Assembly (NCBI GenBank): GCA_024809215.1
Contig: JANUBW010000001.1
Coordinates: 2,274,841 to 2,338,840 of the forward strand
Origin: Niastella sp. OAS944
GTDB taxonomy: Bacteria > Bacteroidota > Bacteroidia > Chitinophagales > Chitinophagaceae
DNA: 64,000 bases
Reading direction: 5' to 3'
The translations under genes and the position numbers were made by a program. Below, piece by piece: positions 19,005-26,127 of the stretch. A model generated the notes under the pieces. The model had not been told where the DNA came from. It saw nothing but the letters and a program-made list of their open reading frames with translations, and did no database searches. Each line of letters begins with the position of its first letter. Position 1 is the first letter of the stretch.

Positions 19005-19280
19005 TTTTTTCATGTTGATATTCGTTTAAATTGAAAGAGCAGGAATAATCCTGCCCTTTTTTCCAACCTCCATATCAAAACGTTAACCTTACGTCCTCTT
19101 AGTGCTTTAACATATCATGGGCATACTGAATACCTATACCATAAGCGCCACCGTATTTTTTGAATTGATATCACAAAACTATTTCAACAGCGAAGAAAGG
19201 TCAATAGACAAATGGTTTATTTCGTTGTATGATTCATAGCTATTAATTGTACAACAGACAAAATAGTTATTATACGCAAA
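19005..19280. other. Non-coding stretch with an orphan + strand terminator-like hairpin
   Basis: No gene is supported in this stretch. GCAGGA/TCCTGC (19039-19054) followed by a T-run (19057-19062) forms a terminator-like hairpin on the + strand, with no + strand gene before it; a short RNA beginning near the operator region is possible. On the minus strand, 23 codons are open between stops (19102-19170) and read like the C-terminus of a protein, too short to call. Confidence 0.3.
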
Positions 19281-19311
19281 AAGCAGCATCCCGCTAAAGC
19301 GGGAGCTGCTT
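19281..19311 (-). terminator. Terminator of the DUF1223-hydrolase-OsmC operon
   Basis: Stem AAGCAGC/GCTGCTT continuing into CCCGC/GCGGG with a TAAA loop, followed in the minus direction by TTTTTGCG. It lies 29 bases past the OsmC stop. Confidence 0.9.
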
Positions 19312-19339
19312 CTCTCCTCATGTGACCCATCAGCCTCTC

Positions 19340-19777
19340 TTAAACCAAACTAATTGTTACATTAATATTACCACGGGTTGCTTTTGAATACGGACAGGTT
19401 GCATGCGCTTCTTCAATAAGTTCGTGCCCCAGCTCACTATCTATACCAGGCAAACTAACATGAAGGCGTGCCTGTAAAAAATAGGCACCTGCAGTTGCCC
19501 CCAAATCAACCTCAGTATCTACTGCTGTGTCGGCAGGTAATCTCAGGTTTCTTTTTGCGGCGGCAATACCCAGGGCGCCAATGAAACATGCCGACCAGCC
19601 TGCTGCAAATAATTGTTCGGGGTTTGTGCCTTTACCGGCTGCGCCCGGTGTTTGCAATTCTATATCCAACCGGCCATCAGAACTTTTAGAAAAACCTATG
19701 CGGCCACCAGTGGTATGGGTTTTACCAGTATACAATACCTTTTCAATTGTTGTTACGTTCGATACTAAAGTTGCCAT
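19340..19777 (-). CDS. Ohr/OsmC-family organic hydroperoxide resistance protein
   Basis: 145 residues, the usual length for Ohr. The two redox cysteines are at about 62 (GWSACFIGALG) and 128 (EEAHATCPYSKATRGN), both in conserved settings. Ohr enzymes reduce organic hydroperoxides using a Cys pair recycled by lipoyl or thiol donors in the cytoplasm. It is the last gene of an apparent operon with the hydrolase at 19805-20608 (27-nt gap) and the DUF1223 protein, ended by the terminator at 19281-19311. The VLYTGKTHTTGGRIGFSKSSDG segment is typical of the Ohr rather than OsmC subgroup. No OhrR-type regulator is adjacent. Confidence 0.95.
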   Translation of the reverse strand: MATLVSNVTTIEKVLYTGKTHTTGGRIGFSKSSDGRLDIELQTPGAAGKGTNPEQLFAAGWSACFIGALGIAAAKRNLRLPADTAVDTEVDLGATAGAYFLQARLHVSLPGIDSELGHELIEEAHATCPYSKATRGNINVTISLV

Positions 19778-19804
19778 TGTTATAATTTTTAATTGTTTAA
19801 TTAC

Positions 19805-20608
19805 TTATTTATTATTTGCGGCACTAATGATCACATTAGCTACTGCATTTGCCTGAGAGATAAATACTACATGACTTCCTTTCAATTCAGTTACTTCAGC
19901 CCCTGCCCTTTTATACATATTGCGTTCTATATCGGGGTTAAGCGCTTTATCTTCTGTAGCCACAATGCCATAACTGGGTTTGGTTTTCCAGGCAACTTCG
20001 GTAACCGGGGCGCCAAAACAGCTGGCGAAAATGGGTACTTGTGAATCGCTCATAAAATCGGCTTCTTCTTTACTTACATCAGCAGCAAAGCCTGCATGAA
20101 ATTTTGCTTTGTCGAAATAGAGTATACCATGCTCATCGGGAGGTAAAATACCGCCTTCGGTTTTCATGGGCAACGACATGGCCAGTTGTCCGGTAGCTTC
20201 GCCTTTATCGGGCATAAAAGCGGCGATATATACCAGTGCTGCTACTTTGGGGTGTGTACCAGCTTCGGTAATTACCGTTCCGCCCCAGCTGTGGCCTACC
20301 AAAACAACGGGGCCATCCTGTTTATCCAATGCGCGGCGGGTAGCATCAACATCATCTTTAAGCGAAGTGAGCGGGTTTTGAACAACAGTTATATGGTAAC
20401 CTTTCTTTGTTAATATGCTGTACAATTTTTTAAACCCCGATCCATCGGCAAAGGCGCCATGAACAATTACCACATTCTTTATTTCATTTGGAGCCGGTTC
20501 ACTCTTAGGCGGCTCAGCCATTGACCTCAATGATAAACCTAATACTAATAAAATGGCGGTAAGGATCTGTAATACACTTCTGTTGGCTGTTAAGGAATTG
20601 TTTTTCAT
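19805..20608 (-). CDS. Exported alpha/beta hydrolase
   Basis: 267 residues with an N-terminal hydrophobic signal segment (VLQILTAILLVLGLSLRSMA). The core has VIVHGAFADGSGF (oxyanion strand) and the nucleophile elbow GHSWGG near 103-108, with a probable acid in ATEDKALNP and His in KGSHVVF (about 245). This matches the EstC/salicylate-esterase-like group of small hydrolases often found in Bacteroidota and Proteobacteria. It lies between the DUF1223 and OsmC genes in a probable operon, which suggests a role in stress response or detoxification. The substrate is unknown. Confidence 0.92.
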   Translation of the reverse strand: MKNNSLTANRSVLQILTAILLVLGLSLRSMAEPPKSEPAPNEIKNVVIVHGAFADGSGFKKLYSILTKKGYHITVVQNPLTSLKDDVDATRRALDKQDGPVVLVGHSWGGTVITEAGTHPKVAALVYIAAFMPDKGEATGQLAMSLPMKTEGGILPPDEHGILYFDKAKFHAGFAADVSKEEADFMSDSQVPIFASCFGAPVTEVAWKTKPSYGIVATEDKALNPDIERNMYKRAGAEVTELKGSHVVFISQANAVANVIISAANNK

Positions 20609-20649
20609 TTTTTAAAGTTTAATATTTTAAGAATGATGATGTAGTTGAA

Positions 20650-21408
20650 TTAAAATGTGGCTTTGGTTGCCGCGGTAATACGTCCGTCTTTTTTGTGCTG
20701 CACAAACCCTATCAGCTCAAAACCCTTAGCATTGAAATCGGCCGGCAGATCGATGCTGATCTTTTTTGTGTTGTTTACATCCTGTGTATACAACTGCCTT
20801 ACTATTTGTACATGTGTTAGCTGCCGTCCTTCGTTTTCACCGGCCTTTACATTACTGGTGGCTGCTTTTTGCACCAGCGCCAATACCAGTTCGGCATTCT
20901 TTTCGGGTGTTGCTGTAAAATCAACATGCAGTTTGCTGCCTTCTACATGCGTTTGAAGCGTTAATGCATTACCAGCAGGTTGATCGAGCTCTTTGGTTAT
21001 TGTTTTAGTGATAGGCCCTTCGTATGACCCAACAAACTCCTTACGGCCATTCACAACCATTTGCGGCGTGTATACTGTTTCCAGGTTTAACCAATCGGCA
21101 TACTGGCGCTGGCGGGCAGTAAATGACGCATCGCTGAAGCGGTCTTTCCAACCCTGGTGGTCCCAATAGTCAACATGAAATGCCAGTACGTAAACCGATT
21201 TGCCGGGATTGTCGTTCCGGATCTTTTCAATGAGTTTATCGGCGGGCGGACAACTGGAGCAACCTTCCGATGTGAACAGTTCCGCTACCACAAAACCATT
21301 ATTAGTACCTGGTTCACCTGTTTCCTTTTTTTCTTTTTGAGTGAAGGGGCGCGCAAACGCAGCTGCCATCACTGCTACTGCTATTAAGATTATTGCTGCT
21401 GTTTTCAT
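20650..21408 (-). CDS. DUF1223-family secreted thioredoxin-like protein
   Basis: 252 residues from the ATG at 21408, chosen because it begins with a clean signal peptide (MKTAAIILIAVAVMAAAFA); the frame opens further upstream but those 47 residues are unlike a protein N-terminus. The mature part has the DUF1223 hallmark TSEGCSSCPPADKL (CxxC near 49-54), then HVDYWDHQGWKDRFS and YTPQMVVNGRKEFVGS. The family has a thioredoxin fold; its function is not established, and the CxxC suggests a redox role in the periplasm. It is the first gene of the operon with the hydrolase and OsmC. Confidence 0.92.
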   Translation of the reverse strand: MKTAAIILIAVAVMAAAFARPFTQKEKKETGEPGTNNGFVVAELFTSEGCSSCPPADKLIEKIRNDNPGKSVYVLAFHVDYWDHQGWKDRFSDASFTARQRQYADWLNLETVYTPQMVVNGRKEFVGSYEGPITKTITKELDQPAGNALTLQTHVEGSKLHVDFTATPEKNAELVLALVQKAATSNVKAGENEGRQLTHVQIVRQLYTQDVNNTKKISIDLPADFNAKGFELIGFVQHKKDGRITAATKATF

Positions 21409-21702
21409 AAATAAATATTTAATTGATGACACAAATAGACAACAGAAATGACGGGCAGGAATGCATAAAATGCCGGTTTGGACAAAGAAGGAGGTGAACT
21501 GGACAGTTGAGGCTTCTAAGTAGAACTTTATTTTTAAAAGGGAGATCAAATTTCTAAGTAATCGAAGTAGGAAGTAAGAAGTAGGAAAAATAAATCCAGA
21601 AATCGCTAAATAAGTTGTCTAATTCAGGCCGCTAGTTGTCTATTTCAGGGAAGATATTGCCAACACGGCTCCACTACCTCATGGAAAGCAATGTTTTCCA
21701 TA
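21409..21702. other. Divergent intergenic region, DUF1223 operon / lytS-like gene
   Basis: About 300 bases between divergent genes. There is a short purine-rich repeat (AAGTAGGAAGTAAGAAGTAGG, near 21563) and two copies of GTTGTCTA(A/T)TTCAGG around 21616-21650, which could be a binding site. I see no gene here. Confidence 0.35.
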
Positions 21703-21710
21703 TATATTTG
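21703..21710 (+). promoter_or_regulatory. Promoter -7 element of the kinase/regulator operon
   Basis: TATATTTG fits the Bacteroidota -7 consensus TAnnTTTG. It ends only 8 bases before the ATG at 21719, so the transcript would have almost no leader. No clear -33 TTTG is visible. Confidence 0.5.
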
Positions 21711-21718
21711 ATACTGCA

Positions 21719-22738
21719 ATGAAAAAGCAAACCTTCAAAATATCGAATAAAATAATCTGGTCGAGCTCGATCCTGGTGGGTATACTGATGTCGATACCCA
21801 AGATCGCGGAACGCCATTTTAATCTTTATGAAACGATCGTCAATTTCGTATTAACAACCCTGTTCAGCCTGTTCGTTTGGTATTTTAATATATATACACT
21901 ACCAACTTACTCCAAGAAAGATATTGCCACCGGGTTTTCGGTGCAACGGATGATCCAGAACCTGGCAATAGGTCTTTTGATCATGTTTGTACTGGCCAGC
22001 CTGCAACAATTCATATTAAGCCACCTGCCCTTTACCGCCACCATGGTAATGGTTGAAGTAAGAGGTGTGCTCATCAGCATTACATTTTACATGTTCATTC
22101 ACCTGTTGTACCAAAGCTATCACAACCAGCAGGTAAGCATTGAACTGGAACGTTCGAAAATGGATAACCTGGGTGCGCAATACGAATTGCTGAAACAACA
22201 GGTGAACCCACACTTCCTGTTCAATAGTTTGAATACGCTGAAATATATGGTGGAGAGTCGGGATGAACATACGGTGGAGTTTGTTTTGAAACTGTCGGAC
22301 TTTTACCGCTTTACCCTCGAAAGCCGTAAGCTGAACCTGATAAAAGTTTCGGAAGAATTGAAAATACTGGATTCGTACATATACCTATTGAAAGCGCGGT
22401 TCGAAGAAGGTATCGATCTTTCGATCAACGTCGATCTACACGTGCATCAAACATATATACCTCCTTTCACTTTACAATTACTGGTTGAAAACTGTATCAA
22501 ACATAATGTGGTATCGTTGGAGCGCCCGTTACAAATAAAGATCTATTCGGAAGGTGATTATATTGTGGTGCAAAACCCAATACAATTGAAAAGAACACCG
22601 GAAGCATCTACCGGAATGGGGCTTGAGAATATTAATCAGCGTTATAAGCACATGCTCGATAAAAAAATGATCATAGAACCAACTGAACAATTCTTCACCG
22701 TAAAACTGCCTGTAATACATGAAAATAGTCATTATTGA
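21719..22738 (+). CDS. LytS/YehU-type membrane histidine kinase
   Basis: 339 residues: four N-terminal transmembrane segments (about 13-30, 40-60, 80-103, 112-133), a short coiled linker, a His_kinase domain (PF06580 type) with the phospho-acceptor in QQVNPHFLFNSLNTLKYM (about 163), and a HATPase domain (LLVENCIKHNVV, TGMGLENINQRY). It overlaps the response regulator gene by 20 nt, so the two are translationally coupled. No periplasmic sensor domain is present, so the signal may be membrane-derived or relayed by a partner. Targets are unknown; in such systems the regulator often acts on an adjacent transporter. Confidence 0.95.
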   Translation: MKKQTFKISNKIIWSSSILVGILMSIPKIAERHFNLYETIVNFVLTTLFSLFVWYFNIYTLPTYSKKDIATGFSVQRMIQNLAIGLLIMFVLASLQQFILSHLPFTATMVMVEVRGVLISITFYMFIHLLYQSYHNQQVSIELERSKMDNLGAQYELLKQQVNPHFLFNSLNTLKYMVESRDEHTVEFVLKLSDFYRFTLESRKLNLIKVSEELKILDSYIYLLKARFEEGIDLSINVDLHVHQTYIPPFTLQLLVENCIKHNVVSLERPLQIKIYSEGDYIVVQNPIQLKRTPEASTGMGLENINQRYKHMLDKKMIIEPTEQFFTVKLPVIHENSHY

Positions 22739-23483
22739 GGATGAGATAAAAGCAGCAAAATCACTGGCCAACCTGATATCGCAAATAAAACCCAATGCCA
22801 GTATTGTGGCCAGTTTGCAAAGCATTGAAAGCGCGGTGAACTTTCTCACCCAAAATGCAGCACCCGACCTTATATTTATGGATGTGCAGTTGAGTGACGG
22901 ATTGAGCTTTGAAATATTTAAATCGGTTAAAATAAATTGCCCCGTTGTTTTTTGTACGGCTTATGGCGAATATGCCATGGAGGCTATTAAAACCAATGGC
23001 GTCGATTATATTCTAAAACCTTTTTCAAAAGAACAATTAGAACAGGCTTTTGAAAAAATAGATAGCTTTAAAAACTTCTTTCAGCAAAACACACAGCCCA
23101 ATCTCGATGAACTTATAAAACGACTGGGTGTTGCGGATGAGGGTAAAAAAAGTTTCCTGGTGTTCAAAGAAAACAAATATGTTACCATTGCCACAGACCA
23201 GATCGCTTTTATTTATATAAAACACGATACTACCACCATTGTAACTTTTCAGCAGCAAACCTATACCCTGCCCCAGTCAATTGACCAGGTGCAGAACCAA
23301 CTTTCTGCCAAACAATTTTACCGGCTTAACCGGCAATACCTGGTAAACTTTAGCGCCATTAAAGAAGTGGAGCATTACTATGGAAGAAAGCTGTTGGTTA
23401 AACTGGTTGTTCCCAATCCCGATGACCTGTTGTTAGGCAAAGAAAAAACCACCGCGTTTTTGCAGTGGCTGGAAAATAGATAG
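22719..23483 (+). CDS. LytTR-type response regulator
   Basis: 254 residues: receiver domain (1-120; Asp about 54 in DLIFMDVQLSDG, Lys in DYILKPFSKEQ) and a LytTR DNA-binding domain (about 150-250, ending in RLNRQYLVNFSAIKEVEHYY). The start lies inside the end of the kinase gene. Its gene is convergent with the symporter at 23499-24788, with only 15 bases between the stops and no clear terminator. Confidence 0.95.
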   Translation: MKIVIIEDEIKAAKSLANLISQIKPNASIVASLQSIESAVNFLTQNAAPDLIFMDVQLSDGLSFEIFKSVKINCPVVFCTAYGEYAMEAIKTNGVDYILKPFSKEQLEQAFEKIDSFKNFFQQNTQPNLDELIKRLGVADEGKKSFLVFKENKYVTIATDQIAFIYIKHDTTTIVTFQQQTYTLPQSIDQVQNQLSAKQFYRLNRQYLVNFSAIKEVEHYYGRKLLVKLVVPNPDDLLLGKEKTTAFLQWLENR

Positions 23484-23498
23484 TATTTAACGAGTTAA

Positions 23499-24788
23499 CT
23501 ACTTAACGAGTTGATGAGTTGGCTTATTAACATTTACACCACTTATATTTTTCTTTTCAACAACCCTTTTATAGGTATCAATATCCAATGCCTTTTCGCT
23601 TTTGGAAATGATCACCGTTGCAATGGTATTACCAATGAAATTAACGATGGCGCGGCCCTCGCTCATAAAGCGGTCAACGCCTACCAATATACCCAGTCCT
23701 TCAATCGGTATTACCTTTATTACGGTAAGCGTAGAGGCCAATACCATAAGACCACTGCCTGTTACCCCGGCCGCTCCTTTACTCGTAAGCAACAAAATAC
23801 CAATCACCGATAATTGCTGGGCCAGTGACAGATCTTTGCCAAATGCCTGTGCCAAAAAAATGATCCCCATGCTAAGATAAATAGTGGTACCATCGAGGTT
23901 AAAACTATAACCGGTGGGAATAACAAGGCCTACCACTTCTTTTTCGCAACCGGCCGTCTCCAGTTTTTGCATTACTGCAGGCAGTACCGCCTCACTGCTG
24001 CTGGCGCCCAAAACGATCAGTATTTCTTCTTTTATATACCCCAGCAGCTTCCACAAACTGATGCCATAATAACGGCAGATCAAATTCAACACTACAAAAA
24101 TGAAAAGAATACCGGTAATATAGAACGTAAGCAGCAGCTTACCCAAAACAATAAGCGTTGAAAAACCAAAATTGCCAATGGTAAAAGCCATACCGGCAAA
24201 TGCGCCAATAGGGCTCAGCTTCATTATGATCTTCAGAATATTGAACAATACCTTATTGATGGTTTCCATGGTGGTAAGAAACCCTTTACCTGAGTTGCCC
24301 AGCATTTTTAACCCAATGGCAAAAAGCACACTGAAGAACAGCACCTGCATAATATCGCCTTTGGCAAATGCTTCTACAACATTGGTAGGAACAATATGCG
24401 AGAAGAATTCGCCCCAATTCATATCATGGGCCTGTTGCGATAACTCTGCCACTTTTTTGGTCATTTCACGCGTAGGAGGAACACCCTTACCCGGTTTTAC
24501 CAGGTTGGCAGTAACCAACCCTATGACCAATGCCAGCGTGGTCACCACTTCAAAATAGATCAATGACTTAACCCCAACGCGCCCCACCTTCTTCATATCA
24601 CCGGCACCGGCAATACCTGCCACAATAGTTAAAAAAATAACAGGGGCTATCACCATCCTTATCATGTTGATAAAGGTCTCACTGATGAGCTTTGCCGTTG
24701 GCGCAAATTGCGGCCAGCGCCAGCCCACAAAGATGCCAATGAGAATACCAATGATCACCTGTACATATAATATCTTAAAGTATTTCAT
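23499..24788 (-). CDS. Dicarboxylate/amino acid:cation symporter (DAACS family)
   Basis: 429 residues from the ATG at 24788; this start has an AGAGGG purine tract before it and avoids overlap with the upstream gene, while the frame runs back to 24839. Inner-membrane sodium/proton symporter of the GltP/DctA family (SDF domain throughout): about eight transmembrane segments plus hairpins, with the serine-rich loop LGASSSEAVLPAVM and the motif IPTGYSFNLDGTTIY, both typical of this family's substrate site. Likely substrates are C4-dicarboxylates or glutamate/aspartate. It follows the SGNH hydrolase gene by 14 nt and is probably cotranscribed with it. Confidence 0.94.
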   Translation of the reverse strand: MKYFKILYVQVIIGILIGIFVGWRWPQFAPTAKLISETFINMIRMVIAPVIFLTIVAGIAGAGDMKKVGRVGVKSLIYFEVVTTLALVIGLVTANLVKPGKGVPPTREMTKKVAELSQQAHDMNWGEFFSHIVPTNVVEAFAKGDIMQVLFFSVLFAIGLKMLGNSGKGFLTTMETINKVLFNILKIIMKLSPIGAFAGMAFTIGNFGFSTLIVLGKLLLTFYITGILFIFVVLNLICRYYGISLWKLLGYIKEEILIVLGASSSEAVLPAVMQKLETAGCEKEVVGLVIPTGYSFNLDGTTIYLSMGIIFLAQAFGKDLSLAQQLSVIGILLLTSKGAAGVTGSGLMVLASTLTVIKVIPIEGLGILVGVDRFMSEGRAIVNFIGNTIATVIISKSEKALDIDTYKRVVEKKNISGVNVNKPTHQLVK

Positions 24789-24802
24789 GTTTACGTTCCC
24801 TC

Positions 24803-25459
24803 TTATTTTATCAAATAAGGCGTTATGATCTTTTTCCAAATAGCATAGCCTTCGGGTTTCATATGCAGCCTGTCGCCCACATACAATTCCTCACGCATAT
24901 TCTTTTTGTCGTCGAGCATGGCATCGTACACATCTATGAACTGCGCATTCTTTTGCGTTTTCAACCATGCCTGTATTTCCTTGTTGGCCGCTTTTACTTT
25001 GGCTTGTATATGCGCCCTGCTGGGACTGGGTTTTATTGATATAAAGCTGATGGTTGTATTTGGCAGGTTTTGCCTGATGATGCCAAACAAGGTTTTAAAC
25101 CGCTGCACTACCTCGTCGGCAGTTACATCGTCACCGCTGGCCAGGTCGTTCTCGCCACAATATATCAATACCTGCCTGGGTTTGTAGGGCAATATTATAT
25201 CATATGAATATCGAATAACATCGGGCAGGGTTGAACCGCCAAAGCCGCGATTTATAATGGGGTAACCGGGAAAATAGGTTTGTACATCTGTCCACTTGGT
25301 GAATGACGAACTACCTATCAACAAAATACCATTGGCCGGCGGCGCTTGTAGCGTATCCTGTTTTTTAAAAGCAAGAATGTCTTTGTAAAAGCGGGGCGCA
25401 TGCTGCGCCTGTACACAGCCGAAGAAAACAATCGTTAAAAGCAGCAATACGGTTTTCAT
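24803..25459 (-). CDS. Secreted SGNH/GDSL hydrolase
   Basis: 218 residues from the ATG at 25459, chosen because it begins with a signal peptide (MKTVLLLLTIVFFGCVQAQ). SGNH family blocks: block I ILLIGSSSFTKW (nucleophile Ser, near 46), block II Gly in RGFGGSTLPD, block III CGENDLASGD (Asn near 105), and block V DRLHMKPEGY (Asp/His near 195). These enzymes are esterases or acetylesterases acting on lipids or on acylated glycans, here in the periplasm or outside the cell. It may be cotranscribed with the symporter downstream. Confidence 0.92.
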   Translation of the reverse strand: MKTVLLLLTIVFFGCVQAQHAPRFYKDILAFKKQDTLQAPPANGILLIGSSSFTKWTDVQTYFPGYPIINRGFGGSTLPDVIRYSYDIILPYKPRQVLIYCGENDLASGDDVTADEVVQRFKTLFGIIRQNLPNTTISFISIKPSPSRAHIQAKVKAANKEIQAWLKTQKNAQFIDVYDAMLDDKKNMREELYVGDRLHMKPEGYAIWKKIITPYLIK

Positions 25460-25519
25460 CAAATCCTTAATTTTCTTATTTACAAGTGTAGGCTGTAAGA
25501 TATTTAAAACACACCATTT

Positions 25520-25652
25520 GACCACAAAACGGTACGCCGCAAGGAGATTTAATACCGCTTTCTCCTTAAAACCATACGGTTTAAGGAGTTTTGGAACCGG
25601 ATTCTCCTCAAAACAGTACGTTTTGAAGAGATTTAGCTCCTTATCTCCTTGC
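25520..25652. repeat. Three 42-nt imperfect palindromic tandem repeats
   Basis: Units start near 25520, 25562 and 25604, with AAAAC, TACG and AAGGAG-like blocks in register at exact 42-nt intervals. Units 2 and 3 fold into hairpins (CTCCTTAAAACC/GGTTTAAGGAG at 25562-25588; CTCCTCAAAAC/GTTTTGAAGAG at 25604-25630). An outer inverted repeat GCAAGGAGA (25539-25547) / TCTCCTTGC (25644-25652) encloses both. It is not a CRISPR, because no unique spacers separate the units. It lies directly before the tRNA-like cluster. Confidence 0.75.
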
Positions 25653-25703
25653 AGTAATGACAGCGTTTATTGCTATTAGATATAATAAACCGTTGAGAAT
25701 GAT

Positions 25704-25711
25704 TACTTTTG
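25704..25711 (+). promoter_or_regulatory. Promoter -7 element of tRNA-like pair 1
   Basis: TACTTTTG is a perfect TAnnTTTG match, in the context GATTACTTTTGCAA that recurs before the second pair. Transcription would start a few bases before the acceptor arm of the first tRNA-like gene. No convincing -33 element is seen. Confidence 0.65.
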
Positions 25712-25721
25712 CAATCCCAAT

Positions 25722-25793
25722 GTATGGGTAGTTCAATTGGAAGAACACTGCCCTTTCACGGCAGTGATATAAGTTCGAGCCTTATTCCATCCA
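25722..25793 (+). tRNA. tRNA-like gene A, anticodon TTC (Glu-like)
   Basis: A 72-nt cloverleaf: acceptor GTATGGG/TCCATCC (one mismatch at pair 2-71), T8-A9, D arm GTTC/GAAC with loop AATTGGAA, anticodon arm CTGCC/GGCAG with loop CTTTCAC (T33 present, anticodon TTC at 25755-25757), 4-nt variable loop ending in T48, and T arm ATAAG/CTTAT with loop TTCGAGC. No CCA is encoded. The flanks extend the pairing outside the acceptor stem (CCCAATG before, CATTGGG overlapping the 3' end). The tertiary-contact bases (A14, A15-T48, G18G19, T54T55C56, A58) are present. It is the member closest to a normal tRNA. Confidence 0.65.
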
Positions 25794-25804
25794 TTGGGTT
25801 TTAC

Positions 25805-25877
25805 GGAGGGGTAATTTAATTGGAAAAATATCAGCCCCCTAAGTTGAAAATAGAGGTTCGAGTCCTCCTTCCCTCCG
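25805..25877 (+). tRNA. tRNA-like gene B, loop reads CCT (Arg-like), T33 replaced by C
   Basis: A 73-nt cloverleaf: acceptor GGAGGGG/TCCCTCC (fully paired with one G-U), D arm ATTT/AAAT with loop AATTGGAA, anticodon arm TCAGC/GTTGA, loop CCCCTAA (position 33 is C, anticodon CCT at 25838-25840), and T arm AGAGG/CCTCC with loop TTCGAGT and one extra T before the acceptor strand. It follows gene A after the 11-nt linker TTGGGTTTTAC. No CCA is encoded. Loss of the normally invariant U33 argues against ordinary decoding. Confidence 0.5.
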
Positions 25878-25907
25878 CTATTCCCAACAACACCATTGAA
25901 AAAGGAT

Positions 25908-25915
25908 TACTTTTG
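25908..25915 (+). promoter_or_regulatory. Promoter -7 element of tRNA-like pair 2
   Basis: TACTTTTG again, in the context GGATTACTTTTGCAACCCCAATG, almost identical to the sequence before pair 1. The duplicated unit therefore carries its own promoter. Confidence 0.65.
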
Positions 25916-25926
25916 CAACCCCAATG

Positions 25927-25998
25927 GTGTGGGTAGTTTAATTGGAAAAACGGCACCCCGACAAGGTGGAGTTATAAGTTCGAGCCTTATTCCAGCCT
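25927..25998 (+). tRNA. tRNA-like gene C, loop reads GAC (Val-like), T33 replaced by C
   Basis: A 72-nt cloverleaf, sister of gene A: acceptor GTGTGGG/TCCAGCC (two mismatches), D arm GTTT/AAAC with loop AATTGGAA, anticodon arm GCACC/GGTGG (outer pair G-G), loop CCGACAA (position 33 is C, anticodon GAC at 25960-25962), T arm ATAAG/CTTAT with loop TTCGAGC identical to that of gene A. The acceptor is flanked by CCCAA/TTGGG pairing. No CCA is encoded. Elbow bases are intact while the acceptor and anticodon ends have decayed or changed. Confidence 0.5.
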
Positions 25999-26009
25999 TT
26001 GGGTTTTAC

Positions 26010-26081
26010 GGCAGGGTAATTTAATTGGAAAAATAGCGGCCAGCAAAGTCGCAGATGGAGGTTCGAGTCCTTCTCCTGTCC
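26010..26081 (+). tRNA. tRNA-like gene D, loop reads GCA (Cys-like), T33 replaced by A
   Basis: A 72-nt cloverleaf, sister of gene B: acceptor GGCAGGG/TCCTGTC (all pairs form, two G-U), D arm ATTT/AAAT with loop AATTGGAA, anticodon arm GCGGC/GTCGC, loop CAGCAAA (position 33 is A, anticodon GCA at 26043-26045), T arm GGAGG/CCTTC with loop TTCGAGT. It follows gene C after the same 11-nt linker TTGGGTTTTAC that joins A and B. Discriminator base C; no CCA is encoded. All stems pair, so it is under structural constraint, yet it lacks U33. Confidence 0.55.
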
Positions 26082-26091
26082 CCTACATTTT

Positions 26092-26115
26092 AAACCGCTC
26101 TTGTAGCGGTTTTTT
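26092..26115 (+). terminator. Terminator hairpin after the tRNA-like cluster
   Basis: AAACCGCT/AGCGGTTT with a CTTGT loop, then TTT (T-run of six in total). It begins 10 nt after gene D and ends 12 nt before the ATG of the next ORF, so it either ends the tRNA-like transcript or acts as an attenuator for that ORF. Confidence 0.85.
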
Positions 26116-26127
26116 ATATCTTATACT

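Noticed and set aside
19102-19170. A 23-codon open stretch on the minus strand that reads like a protein C-terminus
   Set aside because: It is bounded by stops on both sides, has no start codon near its beginning and matches no recognised family; treated as chance or a very old remnant.
23486-23515. Direct repeat TTAACGAGTT between the LytTR and symporter stops
   Set aside because: Only two short copies, partly inside the symporter coding end; no sign of a mobile element or terminator.
24789-24839. Upstream start for the symporter (17 extra residues)
   Set aside because: It would overlap the SGNH hydrolase gene by 37 nt and adds a polar stretch before the first transmembrane helix; the ATG at 24788 has a better ribosome site.
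25520-25652. CRISPR array
   Set aside because: Units are contiguous and palindromic, no unique spacers, no cas genes in the window.
25836-25842. tRNA-like gene B might be an amber suppressor, since its loop contains CTA, and the window has an in-frame amber codon.
   Set aside because: With a 7-nt loop the anticodon is CCT; CTA would be shifted by one base and lacks the U33 context. No support beyond coincidence.
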